Notes under the pieces: model-generated
Seen by the model: the letters and a program-made list of their open reading frames with translations, nothing else
The model's database searches: none
Told to the model about the DNA's origin: nothing
Position numbers and translations under genes: made by a program
Shown: piece after piece, positions 52,498-62,700 of the stretch
Layout of the letters: every line of letters starts with the position of its first letter
How positions within the stretch are numbered: position 1 is the stretch's first letter
Assembly: GCA_016713765.1 (NCBI GenBank)
Contig: JADJON010000003.1
Coordinates: 1,054,001 to 1,118,000, forward strand
Origin: Bacteroidota bacterium
Lineage (GTDB): Bacteria > Bacteroidota > Bacteroidia > AKYH767-A > 2013-40CM-41-45
Reading direction: 5' to 3'
Length of the DNA stretch: 64,000 bases

Positions 52498-52528
52498 CAA
52501 AGGTACGGATTAGCCCGCTAGGAAGCAA
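52498..52528 (-). promoter_or_regulatory. Predicted suf operon promoter
   Basis: On the minus strand: TTG (52526-52528), 20 bp, TACCTTTG (52498-52505, exact TAnnTTTG), 29 bp upstream of the first suf ATG. Confidence 0.65.
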
Positions 52529-52844
52529 TCTGATTCCCCTGCCCTGATGCCGAAACACCTGGGAAGCTAAAAGGTTGTCCGACAATGGATAAAATAGCTA
52601 AAAATCGAATATATACTCATTCATGACTTTTTGAAATTTAGCATATTATTGAAAATTAATAATTTATGAATAATGACGGCTAATGGCCTGAATTTGACTT
52701 AAAAAGCTACAGAAGGTGCCTGCAACCCATCAATCTGGCCAGGTAGTGTCATTTTAATAAAAACATCGAATTTCTTACGCTTTCCCAATTCGGGACAACT
52801 ACTTGACCCAGAGATCGTAATGATTCCTTAGTTCAGTTAGAACC
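52529..52844. other. AT-rich intergenic region
   Basis: Divergent region between the suf operon and the glycine-rich gene. It has no coding frame or family repeat. A weak promoter-like pair (TTG at 52803, TTCCTTAG at 52824-52831, 18-bp spacer) lies 13 bp before the plus-strand ATG. Confidence 0.5.
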
Positions 52845-55037
52845 ATGGCCTCCCGACTCCGTCGCAGAACCCGTCAACGCCAGCGCATGAGCCCTACCCT
52901 TCGGTGGGTAGCTTACAGTGCGGCATTCTTTTTCCTGCTAGCAGGTGGCTTCTTCCTGATCGGCAACCTGGGTACTTCTCAGGATGCAGTGGCCGGTCTG
53001 GGACAACACGGTGCCAAGACCGTTACTACTTCGAATACTATCCTGAACGAATACACGGCCCTGACCAATAATGCTTCTGCCGGTTCGACCAATATCCGGG
53101 TGACCAGTTCATCTTTGAATGCCAATGGCAGGTTCAGTGCCGCTCTGGAAGCAGGCGACCTTTTGATGATCGTGCAGATGCAAGGAGCCAGTATCAGCGT
53201 CGCGGATGCCTCCACCTACGGTCAGATTAGCAGCTACAACAATTGCGGGAACTTCGAATTTGTTCAGGTGGCCAGCGTTCCAAGCGGTACACAGATCAAC
53301 TTATCCACGGGTCTTGCCCGTTCCTATAGTATTTCGGGTAAAGTACAGGTGGTTCGAGTACCACGCTATTCTTCACTGACCATCAACTCAGGTGCCAGCG
53401 TTACCTGTCCTGCGTGGAACGGAACCACCGGCGGTATCGTGGCAATCGAATGCAACGGCGCTACGGTCATCAACGGCAGCATCGATGTTTCCGGAAAAGG
53501 ATTCCGCGGCGGTGCAACCGAACAAAACACATCTACTCCTGGCAATTCAACGATCTGGCGATCCACCCTGGATACCGACGGCGCAGAAAAAGGTGAGAGC
53601 ATCGCCGGTCCTGCCAGCAGCCTTTCCAACGGCCGCTATGGCCGTGGCGCTCCTGCCAATGGCGGTGGCGGCGGCAACTCCCACAACGGCGGCGGTGGCG
53701 GCGGCGCTAACGGTGGCAGCACGGCCCTCTGGAATGGAAAAGGCAATCCACACAACCTCAACGCCAACTGGACCACCGCCTGGAACCTCGAAGCGGTTGG
53801 CTTTGCTCTCAATACTTCAAGCGGAGGCGGACGTGGCGGTTACTCCTGGTCCAGCAACTTCAACAACCCGATCACCACTGCCCCCGGTAATGCTGCCTGG
53901 GCAGGCGACAACCGCAAGAACGTGGGTGGTTATGGCGGTCGCCCGCTCACCTATGCTGCCGGAAAAATTTTCATGGGCGGCGGCGGTGGAGCCGGTGATT
54001 CGAATAACAACGTCGGCACTCCGGGTGGCAACGGCGGCGGAATCGTTTACTTGTTGAGCGGTTCAACTGTTAGCGGCAGCGGTACCATCAACGCGAACGG
54101 CGCTTCTGTCGCTACGTCCTCGGGAACTCCTGGTGATGCAGGCGGCGGCGGCGGCGGCGGCGGAACCATTTTCATCTACAGCTACAGCGCTACGGTAACA
54201 GGACTTACCCTCAATGCCAACGGCGGCAATGGCGGAAGCCAGAACCTCAACAACGGCGGCGAAGTGGAAGGCAACGGCGGCGGCGGCGGCGGCGGATACA
54301 TCAGCACGACCAACCCTGTACTTCTGACCAGAAACGTAAATGGCGGCACATATGGCACAACGAACGCTCCGCCCATGGTGAACTTCACCGCCAACGGGGC
54401 CACTTCGGGAGGCGCAGGAACCATCGTGAATAATCCAACCAATCCGTACACGACTCCCACCGCCCTGCCGATCGAACTGAAATCCTTCGACGCGAATCCG
54501 GAAAGCGAAGGAAGCGTCACGCTGAGCTGGGTCACGGCTTCGGAGATCAACAACGACTACTTTACACTTGAACGCAGTACCGACGGTATGCATTACTCCG
54601 TCATCAACAAGCAACCCGGTGCCGGCAATTCCACCACCGAACGCTATTACAGTTTTACCGATACGGAACCGGATGACGGCGATAATTTCTACCGGTTAAC
54701 GCAAACAGACTACGACGGCAAATTCGAAACGTTCGACCCGGTCCATGTCTATGTAAAGAATAAAAATGCCTCCGGTGCGGCGATCGCCAACGCCTATCCC
54801 AATCCGTTCAGTGATCGCTTCGAAGTAAACATGAAAGGGGTGTTGGATTCACGCGGTGAACTCACCCTGGTGAACAGCGGCGGCGTCACGATTCGCAGTA
54901 TTCCCATCGGACCCGACGACATTTCCCGTACCCAGGCGTTCGACAACCTCGAGGGTCTGCCTTCCGGTCTCTACATCCTCTACCTCACCGACGCCGAAGG
55001 CAAAAACGCGTCGATGGTGAAGCTGGTGAAGCGTTGA
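52845..55037 (+). CDS. Glycine-rich T9SS surface protein
   Basis: Predicted 730 residues. An Arg-rich N-terminus (SRLRRRTRQRQRM) precedes a hydrophobic segment (AYSAAFFFLLAGGFFLIGNL). Residues about 60-230 are beta-rich, with LLMIVQMQGASISVADA. About 230-540 is Gly/Asn-rich (runs of GGGGG) with repeated beta strands such as GTINANGASVATSSGTPGDA, suggesting a beta-solenoid. A typical region LPIELKSFDANPESEGSV (about 545) leads to a fibronectin-like segment and a type A T9SS sorting domain (IANAYPNPFSDRFEVNM, LPSGLYILYLTD). The substrate and role are unknown; the shape suggests adhesin or sheath protein. Confidence 0.82.
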   Translation: MASRLRRRTRQRQRMSPTLRWVAYSAAFFFLLAGGFFLIGNLGTSQDAVAGLGQHGAKTVTTSNTILNEYTALTNNASAGSTNIRVTSSSLNANGRFSAALEAGDLLMIVQMQGASISVADASTYGQISSYNNCGNFEFVQVASVPSGTQINLSTGLARSYSISGKVQVVRVPRYSSLTINSGASVTCPAWNGTTGGIVAIECNGATVINGSIDVSGKGFRGGATEQNTSTPGNSTIWRSTLDTDGAEKGESIAGPASSLSNGRYGRGAPANGGGGGNSHNGGGGGGANGGSTALWNGKGNPHNLNANWTTAWNLEAVGFALNTSSGGGRGGYSWSSNFNNPITTAPGNAAWAGDNRKNVGGYGGRPLTYAAGKIFMGGGGGAGDSNNNVGTPGGNGGGIVYLLSGSTVSGSGTINANGASVATSSGTPGDAGGGGGGGGTIFIYSYSATVTGLTLNANGGNGGSQNLNNGGEVEGNGGGGGGGYISTTNPVLLTRNVNGGTYGTTNAPPMVNFTANGATSGGAGTIVNNPTNPYTTPTALPIELKSFDANPESEGSVTLSWVTASEINNDYFTLERSTDGMHYSVINKQPGAGNSTTERYYSFTDTEPDDGDNFYRLTQTDYDGKFETFDPVHVYVKNKNASGAAIANAYPNPFSDRFEVNMKGVLDSRGELTLVNSGGVTIRSIPIGPDDISRTQAFDNLEGLPSGLYILYLTDAEGKNASMVKLVKR

Positions 55038-55110
55038 GGGGATCATCACTGCTCACTCGAACCGTTATTTACACACACACCAGGATATTGGAAGAGTGTC
55101 CGGAGAAATG

Positions 55111-55204
55111 AACTGGTAACTAGTAACTGGTAACTAGTAACTAGTAATTAGTAATTACCATTCTTTAGTTACTAGTTTTTAGTTACTAATTTTTAGTTAC
55201 TAGT
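55111..55204. repeat. TAGTTACTAG word tract
   Basis: About ten imperfect words (AACTGGTAACTAGTAACTGG, then TTTAGTTACTAG) between two genes, matching the tract at 701-732. Confidence 0.85.
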
Positions 55205-55228
55205 CTCAAGTCACCAATTTCCTTTCCC

Positions 55229-55603
55229 TCACCTTATCCTCAACTTCCTCAACTTTCCCGTTTCATCGCGAAAGTGATAGCGTCCGGGTTTTAATCCGGA
55301 TATCACGACCATCTGTACTTCTTTTCCAGCTGGCAGAACATGCCCCTCCGCGTCGAGCAGGAGAACTTCACCCGGCGCTTCAAGATACAATTCACGTACC
55401 GGGGTTGATTTTGCAGACACTTCCTGCCCTGCAACATCAAACAACTTCTTGCCTTTAACGGACGACGCTTCGACTTCAGGCTGCCTGGTCGCACTCGAAT
55501 CCGCTTTGATTTCCCTGGGCTCCAGAGCCGTTGTCAAAAACGGATGCAGCAGGAATACCAATACATACAAATAATGCTTTTTCGCTTTCAACAGATTTTT
55601 CAT
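55229..55603 (-). CDS. Small exported protein resembling a detached sorting-type tail
   Basis: Predicted 124 residues. A hydrophobic segment (HYLYVLVFLLHPFLTTAL) at about 10-27 is followed by two strand-rich stretches: KKLFDVAGQEV and VLLLDAEGHVLPAGKEV, then VISGLKPGRYHFRDETGKLR and ending LRIR. The last part mimics the end of a type A T9SS sorting domain, but there is no upstream YPNP motif or passenger domain. It could be a remnant or a small independent protein. I use the ATG at 55603. Confidence 0.5.
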   Translation of the reverse strand: MKNLLKAKKHYLYVLVFLLHPFLTTALEPREIKADSSATRQPEVEASSVKGKKLFDVAGQEVSAKSTPVRELYLEAPGEVLLLDAEGHVLPAGKEVQMVVISGLKPGRYHFRDETGKLRKLRIR

Positions 55604-55963
55604 GCTGCAAAGAACTTCCCCTAACATTACGTCACGTTCAACCCACGCTGAGTAAAAAGTTAAATTGCTGTGAAGGCGATGTTAGGAGGGGGTCTTGAAG
55701 GTTGAAGGTTGAAAGTCTAAGGTGGGGAAATAAAGGGACTCTCCTCACAGGAACTTCTTCCCTTCCGGAAAAATCTGCTGTAAAGACAACACTTGAATTA
55801 ATTCGTGTTAAGGGATGGTAGCCCGAGATAGCCAACCGAAATCGTTCGAACGCTAATACCCTAAAATGGGCCAGTCCAAATCAACCAACATTCAGTCGAT
55901 CATCCCGAAATCCAACTTTCAACTTGCACCCTTCAACTTGCAACCCAATAAAGTTCAACTAAC
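55604..55963. other. Intergenic region with TTTCAAC/TTGAAAG words
   Basis: Contains GAAGGTTGAAGGTTGAAAGT at 55693-55712 and CCAACTTTCAACTTGCACCC at 55910-55929, opposite orientations of the same word. No coding frame and no TPP riboswitch core is seen upstream of thiL. Confidence 0.6.
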
Positions 55964-55971
55964 TACCTTTA
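55964..55971 (+). promoter_or_regulatory. Possible -7 box of thiL
   Basis: TACCTTTA, one mismatch to TAnnTTTG, ends 4 bp before the ATG. With TTG at 55938 (23 bp upstream) it would give a leaderless mRNA. Confidence 0.35.
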
Positions 55972-55975
55972 CAAC

Positions 55976-57028
55976 ATGTTCCAGGACAACACCTCCCGCA
56001 CCGAACTCGGGCAAATGGGCGAATTCGGCTTTATTGAACACCTTTCACGCTCGGTCAAAATCCATCATCCGGAGGAATCATTAAAAGGCATCGGCGACGA
56101 CGCGGCCGTTTTGGATACGAAGGGGGAGCTGTCGGTTGTCTCAACCGATATGCTGGTCGAAGGGGTGCACTTCGATCTTGCCTTTCACCCGTTGCGCCAC
56201 CTGGGATACAAGGCGGTCGTGGTCAATGTATCCGACCTCTGCGCGATGAATGCGGACCCTAAACAGGTATTGGTCAGCATCGCTGTATCCAACCGCTTCT
56301 CGCTCGAAGCCCTGGACGAACTGTACGAAGGCATGCACCTTGCCTGCGAACGCTATAAAGTCGACCTGGTCGGGGGCGATACCACTGCTTCCCGTTCCGG
56401 TCTTGTCATCAGCATCACCATCCTGGGCACCGCGAAAAAAGAACAACTGGTTTATCGAAACGGCGCCAGGGCGAAAGACCTGCTGTGCGTGACCGGCGAC
56501 CTCGGTGGCGCCTATATCGGACTGCAGGTGCTCGAACGTGAGAAAAAGATCTTTCTGGAAAATCCCGGCATACAACCCGACCTGTCGGGCAACGAGTATG
56601 TGATCGAACGGCAACTCAAACCGGAAGCCCGCCGGGAAACGATCCTCAAACTTCGGGAACTCGGCGTTCATCCGACCTCGATGATCGACATCTCCGATGG
56701 CTTGTCGTCCGAAACCCTTCATCTTTGCCGGCAATCCGGAACGGGTTGCGACTTGTACGAAGACAAATTTCCCATCGATCCGCAGACGTACGACCGGGCA
56801 CGTGAGTTCGGTCTCGACCCGACCGTCTGCGCTTTAAGTGGCGGAGAGGATTACGAACTCTTGTTTACCATCCGCCCTGACGATTACGAAAAGCTCCGGG
56901 AGCACCTGGATGTTTCGATCATTGGTCACATGACCGATCAGGCATCCGGCGTGAACCTGATCACGCGCTCCGGCGGATCGGTACCGATCACTGCGCAAGG
57001 TTGGGATGCGCTGCTATCGCAGAACTGA
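55976..57028 (+). CDS. thiL: Thiamine-monophosphate kinase
   Basis: Predicted 350 residues. It phosphorylates thiamine monophosphate to the diphosphate. The glycine-rich Asp motif LKGIGDDAAVLD, the STDMLVEGVHFDL segment, KVDLVGGDTTASRSG and the C-terminal SGGEDYELLFTI all match ThiL. The length is slightly above E. coli ThiL but usual in Bacteroidota. It ends directly at the stop of the convergent M23 peptidase (0 bp apart), so no terminator fits. Confidence 0.94.
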   Translation: MFQDNTSRTELGQMGEFGFIEHLSRSVKIHHPEESLKGIGDDAAVLDTKGELSVVSTDMLVEGVHFDLAFHPLRHLGYKAVVVNVSDLCAMNADPKQVLVSIAVSNRFSLEALDELYEGMHLACERYKVDLVGGDTTASRSGLVISITILGTAKKEQLVYRNGARAKDLLCVTGDLGGAYIGLQVLEREKKIFLENPGIQPDLSGNEYVIERQLKPEARRETILKLRELGVHPTSMIDISDGLSSETLHLCRQSGTGCDLYEDKFPIDPQTYDRAREFGLDPTVCALSGGEDYELLFTIRPDDYEKLREHLDVSIIGHMTDQASGVNLITRSGGSVPITAQGWDALLSQN

Positions 57029-58501
57029 TCAGCGTACGATCAGCTTTCGGCTGAGCGATTTGCCATTGCCTGCCAGTTGCAATTGATAGATGCCGGCCGA
57101 CAAGCCATCAATCGGCTGCTCCACCGTTTGCTTACCGGCGACGACATCAAGCGCACGGCTTACAATACATCGTCCGGTCGCATCAAGGATCTTCAATTCA
57201 AGATTTTGGCTCTTAGGAGACTGGAAACTCATCATCAGTCGTTCTGCGGCAGGATTCGGACTCATGATAAAATCCAACAAAGGCTCAGCCGGGTCAATTC
57301 CTACTGGCGCCTCAATCACAAAGGAGTGAGCATACGAATTCCCGCCGAAGTCTGCGGCGAAAGTCCAGGTACCCGGCGTCCACCAATTGTTGAGCACATA
57401 GTACCACTGGACCCAGGTAGTCGCACCGAAAAGCCACGGGCTGTCGAAGTCCCACGTGATCTGTTGTACGCCATTCGGATCCAGGATACGGAGCGTTGTT
57501 CGTGCATTGTTGTCGAGGTCCCGGTAATAGAGTTGCAGGACGAGCGAATCGCCCCAGGCAAAGGTGTCTTTCTCGTAGGTGATTTCGGGGTCGGGACAGG
57601 AATAGTATTCCGTGGTAGTGGATTTCGTCAGGATCCTGTTGATGCGTGGAATGATGTAATCCGGCTGTGACTGCCACCAGGAATCCGGGTTGAAATTGTT
57701 ACAGGGACCCTGGTAGGGATCGATCAGTGCACCGGTGTTATCCAGAACCTGGAAATGCAAGTGGGGCCAATTGGAACTGCCGGAGCTGCCGGCCGTTCCG
57801 AGGTACTCGCCTTCCGAAACATAATCGCCCACACCTTTTGTCGTGAGTGAGCCGGACTTGAAATGGAGGTACCACGACTGCGAACTGTCGGCATGCAGAA
57901 GATGAATGGCGTTCCAGACTCCGGTACCATTGTTCACGCACTGCCGGTCGAAATTACCGTCGACCTTGTTGATGATGACGCCGGGAGCAGCCGCCACAAC
58001 TTCCATCACCTGTTCGTCCATCCTCCGCCAGGGATAGGGCCAAAGGATGATATCGGTTCCTGCATGGTTGCCGGTCCCCCAGTCGTAGGTACGCATACCG
58101 CAATTCCAGTCCTCCAGGAGGTTGGGAAATCCCCAATCATGATCGACGAAGTTCTGGACGGTATAGTAGCCATAATCGGAAAAACCCGCCTTGGATCGAA
58201 CCGGCCAGGCGAAAAGCGGATGAACCTGCGAACGCCGCTGCAGAAGGTCGGGGCGTTGCAACTTCAAACGCTCGATGTTCGTCCGGATATCAACCTTCAT
58301 CTGTTCCATATCCGTTAAGGACAGGCACTCGCCTGACGACACATCGACGCGTACTGCACGAGCAGGAGATGGGGGCTCGGGGTTGCCCGAGACCAGATGC
58401 CGATTGGGGACCGTGCGGGATTCACTTCGCGGTTGTTCCGCCCGTGTCATCATGGATACCAAAGCGAAGAGCAATACGGAGAACAGGTAGCGTTGCACCA
58501 T
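57029..58501 (-). CDS. Secreted M23 metallopeptidase with T9SS sorting domain
   Basis: Predicted 490 residues. A signal peptide (RYLFSVLLFALVSMMTRA) leads to a helical region (about 60-90) and an M23 domain. The zinc site is complete: His146 and Asp150 in NHAGTDIILWPYPW, and His247/His249 in NWPHLHFQV, with His213 nearby. It should cut peptide cross-links or glycyl bonds in peptidoglycan or proteins. A beta domain (about 310-400) and a type A T9SS sorting domain follow (DFIMSPNPAAERLMMSF, LSAGIYQLQL). It probably acts outside the cell, on other bacteria or self wall. Confidence 0.85.
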   Translation of the reverse strand: MVQRYLFSVLLFALVSMMTRAEQPRSESRTVPNRHLVSGNPEPPSPARAVRVDVSSGECLSLTDMEQMKVDIRTNIERLKLQRPDLLQRRSQVHPLFAWPVRSKAGFSDYGYYTVQNFVDHDWGFPNLLEDWNCGMRTYDWGTGNHAGTDIILWPYPWRRMDEQVMEVVAAAPGVIINKVDGNFDRQCVNNGTGVWNAIHLLHADSSQSWYLHFKSGSLTTKGVGDYVSEGEYLGTAGSSGSSNWPHLHFQVLDNTGALIDPYQGPCNNFNPDSWWQSQPDYIIPRINRILTKSTTTEYYSCPDPEITYEKDTFAWGDSLVLQLYYRDLDNNARTTLRILDPNGVQQITWDFDSPWLFGATTWVQWYYVLNNWWTPGTWTFAADFGGNSYAHSFVIEAPVGIDPAEPLLDFIMSPNPAAERLMMSFQSPKSQNLELKILDATGRCIVSRALDVVAGKQTVEQPIDGLSAGIYQLQLAGNGKSLSRKLIVR

Positions 58502-58588
58502 GGGAGCGTACTTTATTACGATTGGAGAAATCTTTAGTCGAACTAAAATACGAAATCATCAAAATCCGGAAAAGCCTTTACAGTGGCT

Positions 58589-59080
58589 TTAATCCCGGGA
58601 AAACGCAATCAAATCCGTCGAGAACAGTTTTTTAAAACCCAACTGCCGGAACATCGTGATCAACTGACCACGATGAAAGGTGCTGTGGTTCATGCAATGC
58701 AGCACGGCTTCGGCGACCATGTTGTGATACTCCGTACCGTCCAGCGACTTGTACCGGAATTGGGTCTGTAAAAATGCATCCCCGCTGGTTTCGATGAAAT
58801 CGATCCAGGCTTTGTCGTTCTCGATGATCTCACCGTACAATTCCTGAAAACTACCGCCGAACTCCATCCACTTCCAGGTAGTCGGGGATTCGCCCTTCAG
58901 GCGCATCAGCCAGATGCATTCCGCACCCCACAGGTGCAACAAGGTCGTCCGCACCGACGGGAAGCTGCTCACGATGGACTGCTCCAGTTGTTCCGGTTTA
59001 AAATTCTCCGAGACAAACGACAAGAGCCGGTCGTTGGCCCACTGGTTGTAGGTGACGTAGCGAAGGAGGATGGTTTTCAT
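58589..59080 (-). CDS. DinB-like putative metal-dependent enzyme
   Basis: Predicted 163 residues. The DinB four-helix bundle is shown by MKTILLRYVTYNQWANDRLL, LLHLWGAECIWLMRLKG and HCMNHSTFHRGQL. The usual metal-binding His triad would be His in LLHLWGAE and two His in HSTFHRGQL. Family members bind nickel or zinc and include thiol transferases; the exact reaction is unknown. It is in the same orientation as the M23 gene, 87 bp before it. Confidence 0.82.
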   Translation of the reverse strand: MKTILLRYVTYNQWANDRLLSFVSENFKPEQLEQSIVSSFPSVRTTLLHLWGAECIWLMRLKGESPTTWKWMEFGGSFQELYGEIIENDKAWIDFIETSGDAFLQTQFRYKSLDGTEYHNMVAEAVLHCMNHSTFHRGQLITMFRQLGFKKLFSTDLIAFSRD

Positions 59081-59096
59081 ATGTTGTATGGACTAG

Positions 59097-59634
59097 GTAC
59101 CACTCACTGCTCACTCGCCCTGTTTCTTAGACTTGCACTGAGGGTGGGACGAGGGGCGTGGGGCGAGGGACGAGGGACGAGGGACGAGGTGCGTGGTGCG
59201 TGGGACTAATCACTGTTCACTCGCCCTGTTTCTAGCTCTCACACTACGACAGGAAGTGCGAGGTGCGTGCTCCGAGGAACACCACTGCTCACTCACCCTG
59301 TTTCTCACCCTCACACTACGAAAGGAGGGGCGAGGGACGAGGTGCGAGGTGCGAAGACCAATCACTGCTCACTCACCCTGTTTCTCACCCTCACACTGCG
59401 AAAGGAGGGACGAGGTGCGAGGTGCGAAGACCAATCACTGCTCACTCACCCTGTTTCTCACCCTCACACTACGAAAGGAGGGACGAGGTGCGAGGTGCGA
59501 AGACCAATCACTGCTCACTCACCCTGTTTCTCACCCTCACACTGCGAAAGGAGGGACGAGGTGCGAGGTGCGAAGACCAATCACTGCTCACTCACCCTGT
59601 TTCTCACCCTCACACTACGCCAGGAGGAGCGATA
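59097..59634. repeat. 73-bp tandem repeat array
   Basis: Near-perfect 73-bp units start at 59358, 59431, 59504 and 59577. They are preceded by three diverged units from 59097, 59209 and 59280. Each contains CCAATCACTGCTCACTCACC, then CCTGTTTCTCACCCTCACAC and GGGACGAGGTGCGAGGTGCG. Because 73 is not a multiple of three, all three plus-strand frames stay open, but I see no gene in them. Diverged copies recur at 63316-63476. Confidence 0.9.
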
Positions 59635-59692
59635 AACAAATCTATCAAATTTCCAATGAACTCGACATGCCTACCGCCAACCGCCCACTGAT

Positions 59693-59701
59693 CCCCCCCC
59701 C
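59693..59701. repeat. C9 homopolymer next to the kelch gene stop
   Basis: Nine C on the plus strand end at the base before the kelch-gene stop codon (59702). On the coding strand this is G9. Confidence 0.9.
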
Positions 59702-62700
59702 TCATTCCACTACCAGCTTCGCTACCGACCGTACGGCGGTTTGATCTTCCGTGAATGACAGCGTATAAACGCCGGGCTGGACTCCTGCCAACTGCATGGC
59801 AATATTGATTCCCTGTACCCGATTGGAGCGCAGGGTTCTTCCTTGCAGATCGACAAGTTCCAGCAGTCCACTTCGATTCCGGTCTTTGGACAAAGTAACC
59901 AGAACCCGTTCGTGTGCCGGATTAGGCTGTACTTCGAGCGAGTGGGTTTGCTTTGCTACTACCACCGGAGTTCCCATGATGAGCGAATCGAGGTCGCAAA
60001 CCGGCTGACCAATATCGTACCGGTAGAAGTGGTTTCCGAATCGCGGCCCCTGGTCGTAAGTCAGCGTACTAAAGAACACCTGGTTGTTGATCGTGAAGCC
60101 TGCGCTGAAATCGACGGAAGTATCTCCCGGCATGACCAGTGTTTGCAGGGGGATCACTTTCATTCTTTGCAGATCGATTTTCCTGATGTACTCTCTGAAC
60201 AGAAACGCATCATTGCCCACCACAGCTGCAAAAGGTTCCCCGCGCAATCCATCCCATTCCAACAATTCATCCGACCATTCACCGGTTGCCGGATCATATG
60301 CGTAGAGACCCGGGTACGGTCCTCCATCCATGAGTACATTATACCCGGCGTATACTTTACCATTCCAGGTGAACGCTATAGGTGTCGCTGAGCCGGACTT
60401 GCCATAAGGCCATCCCGAACTTGTCCAGGTGTCGGAAGAGAACGAATATTTATCAATCTGCCCGGGATTGTTGAACGGATAATAACCCAGGCCGGCATAA
60501 GCCGTATCGCCAAGTACTGTCGCGCACAGTTCGTAACGTCCAATACCGGGGATCGGCGACTGCTGCGTCCACACATCCAGGGCCGGATCGTACTTCCAGG
60601 TCTCGTTGAAGTAACAGGACATACTGCCGAAGCAACCTTTGTTTCCACTGCTGATATATCCATAATTGTTGTTGGCAAAACAGGCTGAGCCGGTCCGGTC
60701 ATCCGCCGCGGGCAATGAAGCGCGCACCGACCAGGTATCCGATGCGGGGTCGTAAGCGTACCAATCCTTATAGGCTTCCACCAGGATATCGACGTACTTG
60801 TTTCCCATGCCCATGTACCCGGTATTGCCGATGCTGAACGCGTTCATGGTGTGCCGGATATTGTATTGTCCCAAGGGCATCTCCGCCCGAGATTCCACAT
60901 TATAAATCGGATGAGCGGTCTGATAATAGGTTGTAGTATCGGCACAGCCGGATCCGGTAACGATGAACCGGAGTTGGTGTTCTCCACATTGGCGAAACGT
61001 ATGCTCCAGGGTGGTCTCAAAGCCATTCACCGGAGTCACCGACTGCCCGTCAACCAATAAGGATAACTGCGACGAATCTTCCGGTAACTGCAGGAAACTA
61101 TAGTTGGAGAACACATGCGGTACGCCGATTCCGGCTTCATCAATCTCCACCGGAACATAATAGGGCAAGGTGGTACAGGCAAGCTGTTCGTAACGACAAA
61201 TGGCTGTACTCTTGGAACTGAGAAACTGACCGAAACAATAATAGAATCGCCCATCGATTTTCATCCCGGTGGCAAATGCAGTCGTGTTCGTAGTTCCTGT
61301 TGAAGAAAAGAGCGAAGCCGCAGGACTCCGCAACCCTGTGAGGAGATCAAAGTAATATCCCGTATTCAGATAGGATAATGGAGAGGTGCCGCTTACTTTC
61401 CCATTGACCACCCAGATTTTACTTCCATCCAAAAAAATGACCGCTCCCGCCCGATTATCCGGCGTGAAGTTGCTGGTTAATAGGCCCCAGGAATCGAGTG
61501 AAACATCGTACTTCCATATCGAACCGGTACCCGACACTTGTATGGAATAGAGATCACCCTGAAAGTCCACCATAGCATCCGCGAAGGTCAAGGTTGGATG
61601 AGATGCCAACGCTGTCCATGTCGAAGAAGGTATATCGTACCGATACAACTCTGCCGCGCCTCCGAAACATAAATACACCTGGTCATTGATTACGCTCGCA
61701 GCAGCAAAAGCCCGGGCTGGTCCCGGGAAATCCGGCAGTCGGTTCCAGCCGCCGGTCGCGGGAATGAACTCGTAAAAAAGATTCGTCTTCCACGGAGCAA
61801 CATTCGTATCGCCTCCGAGTAAGAAATAATGTCCGGCCGCAAAGATGAATTTGCCGTAACGCACGGGGCTAAAAGGAAAATCGGGTAATCGCTCCAACCG
61901 CTGACTGTTGCAATCGTACCGCCAAAAGTCGCGTAACAGATTATTGTCCTCATCATTCCCCAAACCAAAGTAGGCGACTCCGGCGTTACCGGCTCCTACT
62001 GCGAAGTTGCGTCCTTTGGCTTCCAGCGGCAAAGTGGTCTTTCCGGACCACATCCCTTGCGCGATGTGAACTCCCGTTGCAATGGAGTCGTAACAATAGC
62101 CATTCGTTGCCACCATGGACACCGGCACTGTACCATAACGAAAGGCTACGACAGCCGTATCGCCGGAAAACCAACCCCAGTCGGCCGTATCGACACGCCA
62201 GTGATATAAAAACTGGCTGGTCGTTGGAGCGATCGAACTGGAATTGAGGAGGGGATTTCTTGCGCCAACAAAACTCGTATCGGGAGCTGTAATAGCGGCC
62301 GTGATGGTGCTGGCACATCCGGGATAGTACGTCCATACATCCTGTGTGAAAGCCGACAAGCCGGTACCACCGCCAATTATTTTTACTGAATCGGCGAAAG
62401 CCATAAAGGCCGTCTCCGAATGAAACAAATTATTATGAAGGTTGGTGCCACGCAGCCACGAAGAGCTGGGAAAGTGAGCATACTTGACAAAGTTTTCGGT
62501 AAAACAATGAACTACTCCTTGAATGGTCGTTGAAAATACCGGAGCACCGGTTCCACTTCCCGCTGCATTCGGCCAGCTGTTGGACCAGGTCTGGGAAGAG
62601 AAATCATAGCTATAGGTCCACGCGCCGGATGTGTCCAGAAAATAAACTTTGTTCCCCAGGACGGCTCCGCGGCTAACTATGCTGACAAAGGGTACATCGG

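Noticed and set aside
55638..55835. 65-codon minus-strand frame
   Set aside because: Lies over word-repeat DNA and shows no protein-like features.
55604..55975. TPP riboswitch upstream of thiL
   Set aside because: The conserved CUGAGA and ACCCUUUGAACCUGAUC-like cores are absent.
59358..59634. CRISPR array
   Set aside because: Units are 73 bp head to tail with no variable spacers, and no cas genes are near.
59193..59744. Long open frames through the 73-bp repeats (up to 183 codons)
   Set aside because: All three plus-strand frames are open because 73 is not a multiple of three and the unit lacks stops. The periodic translation has no protein-like composition and no promoter or start context.
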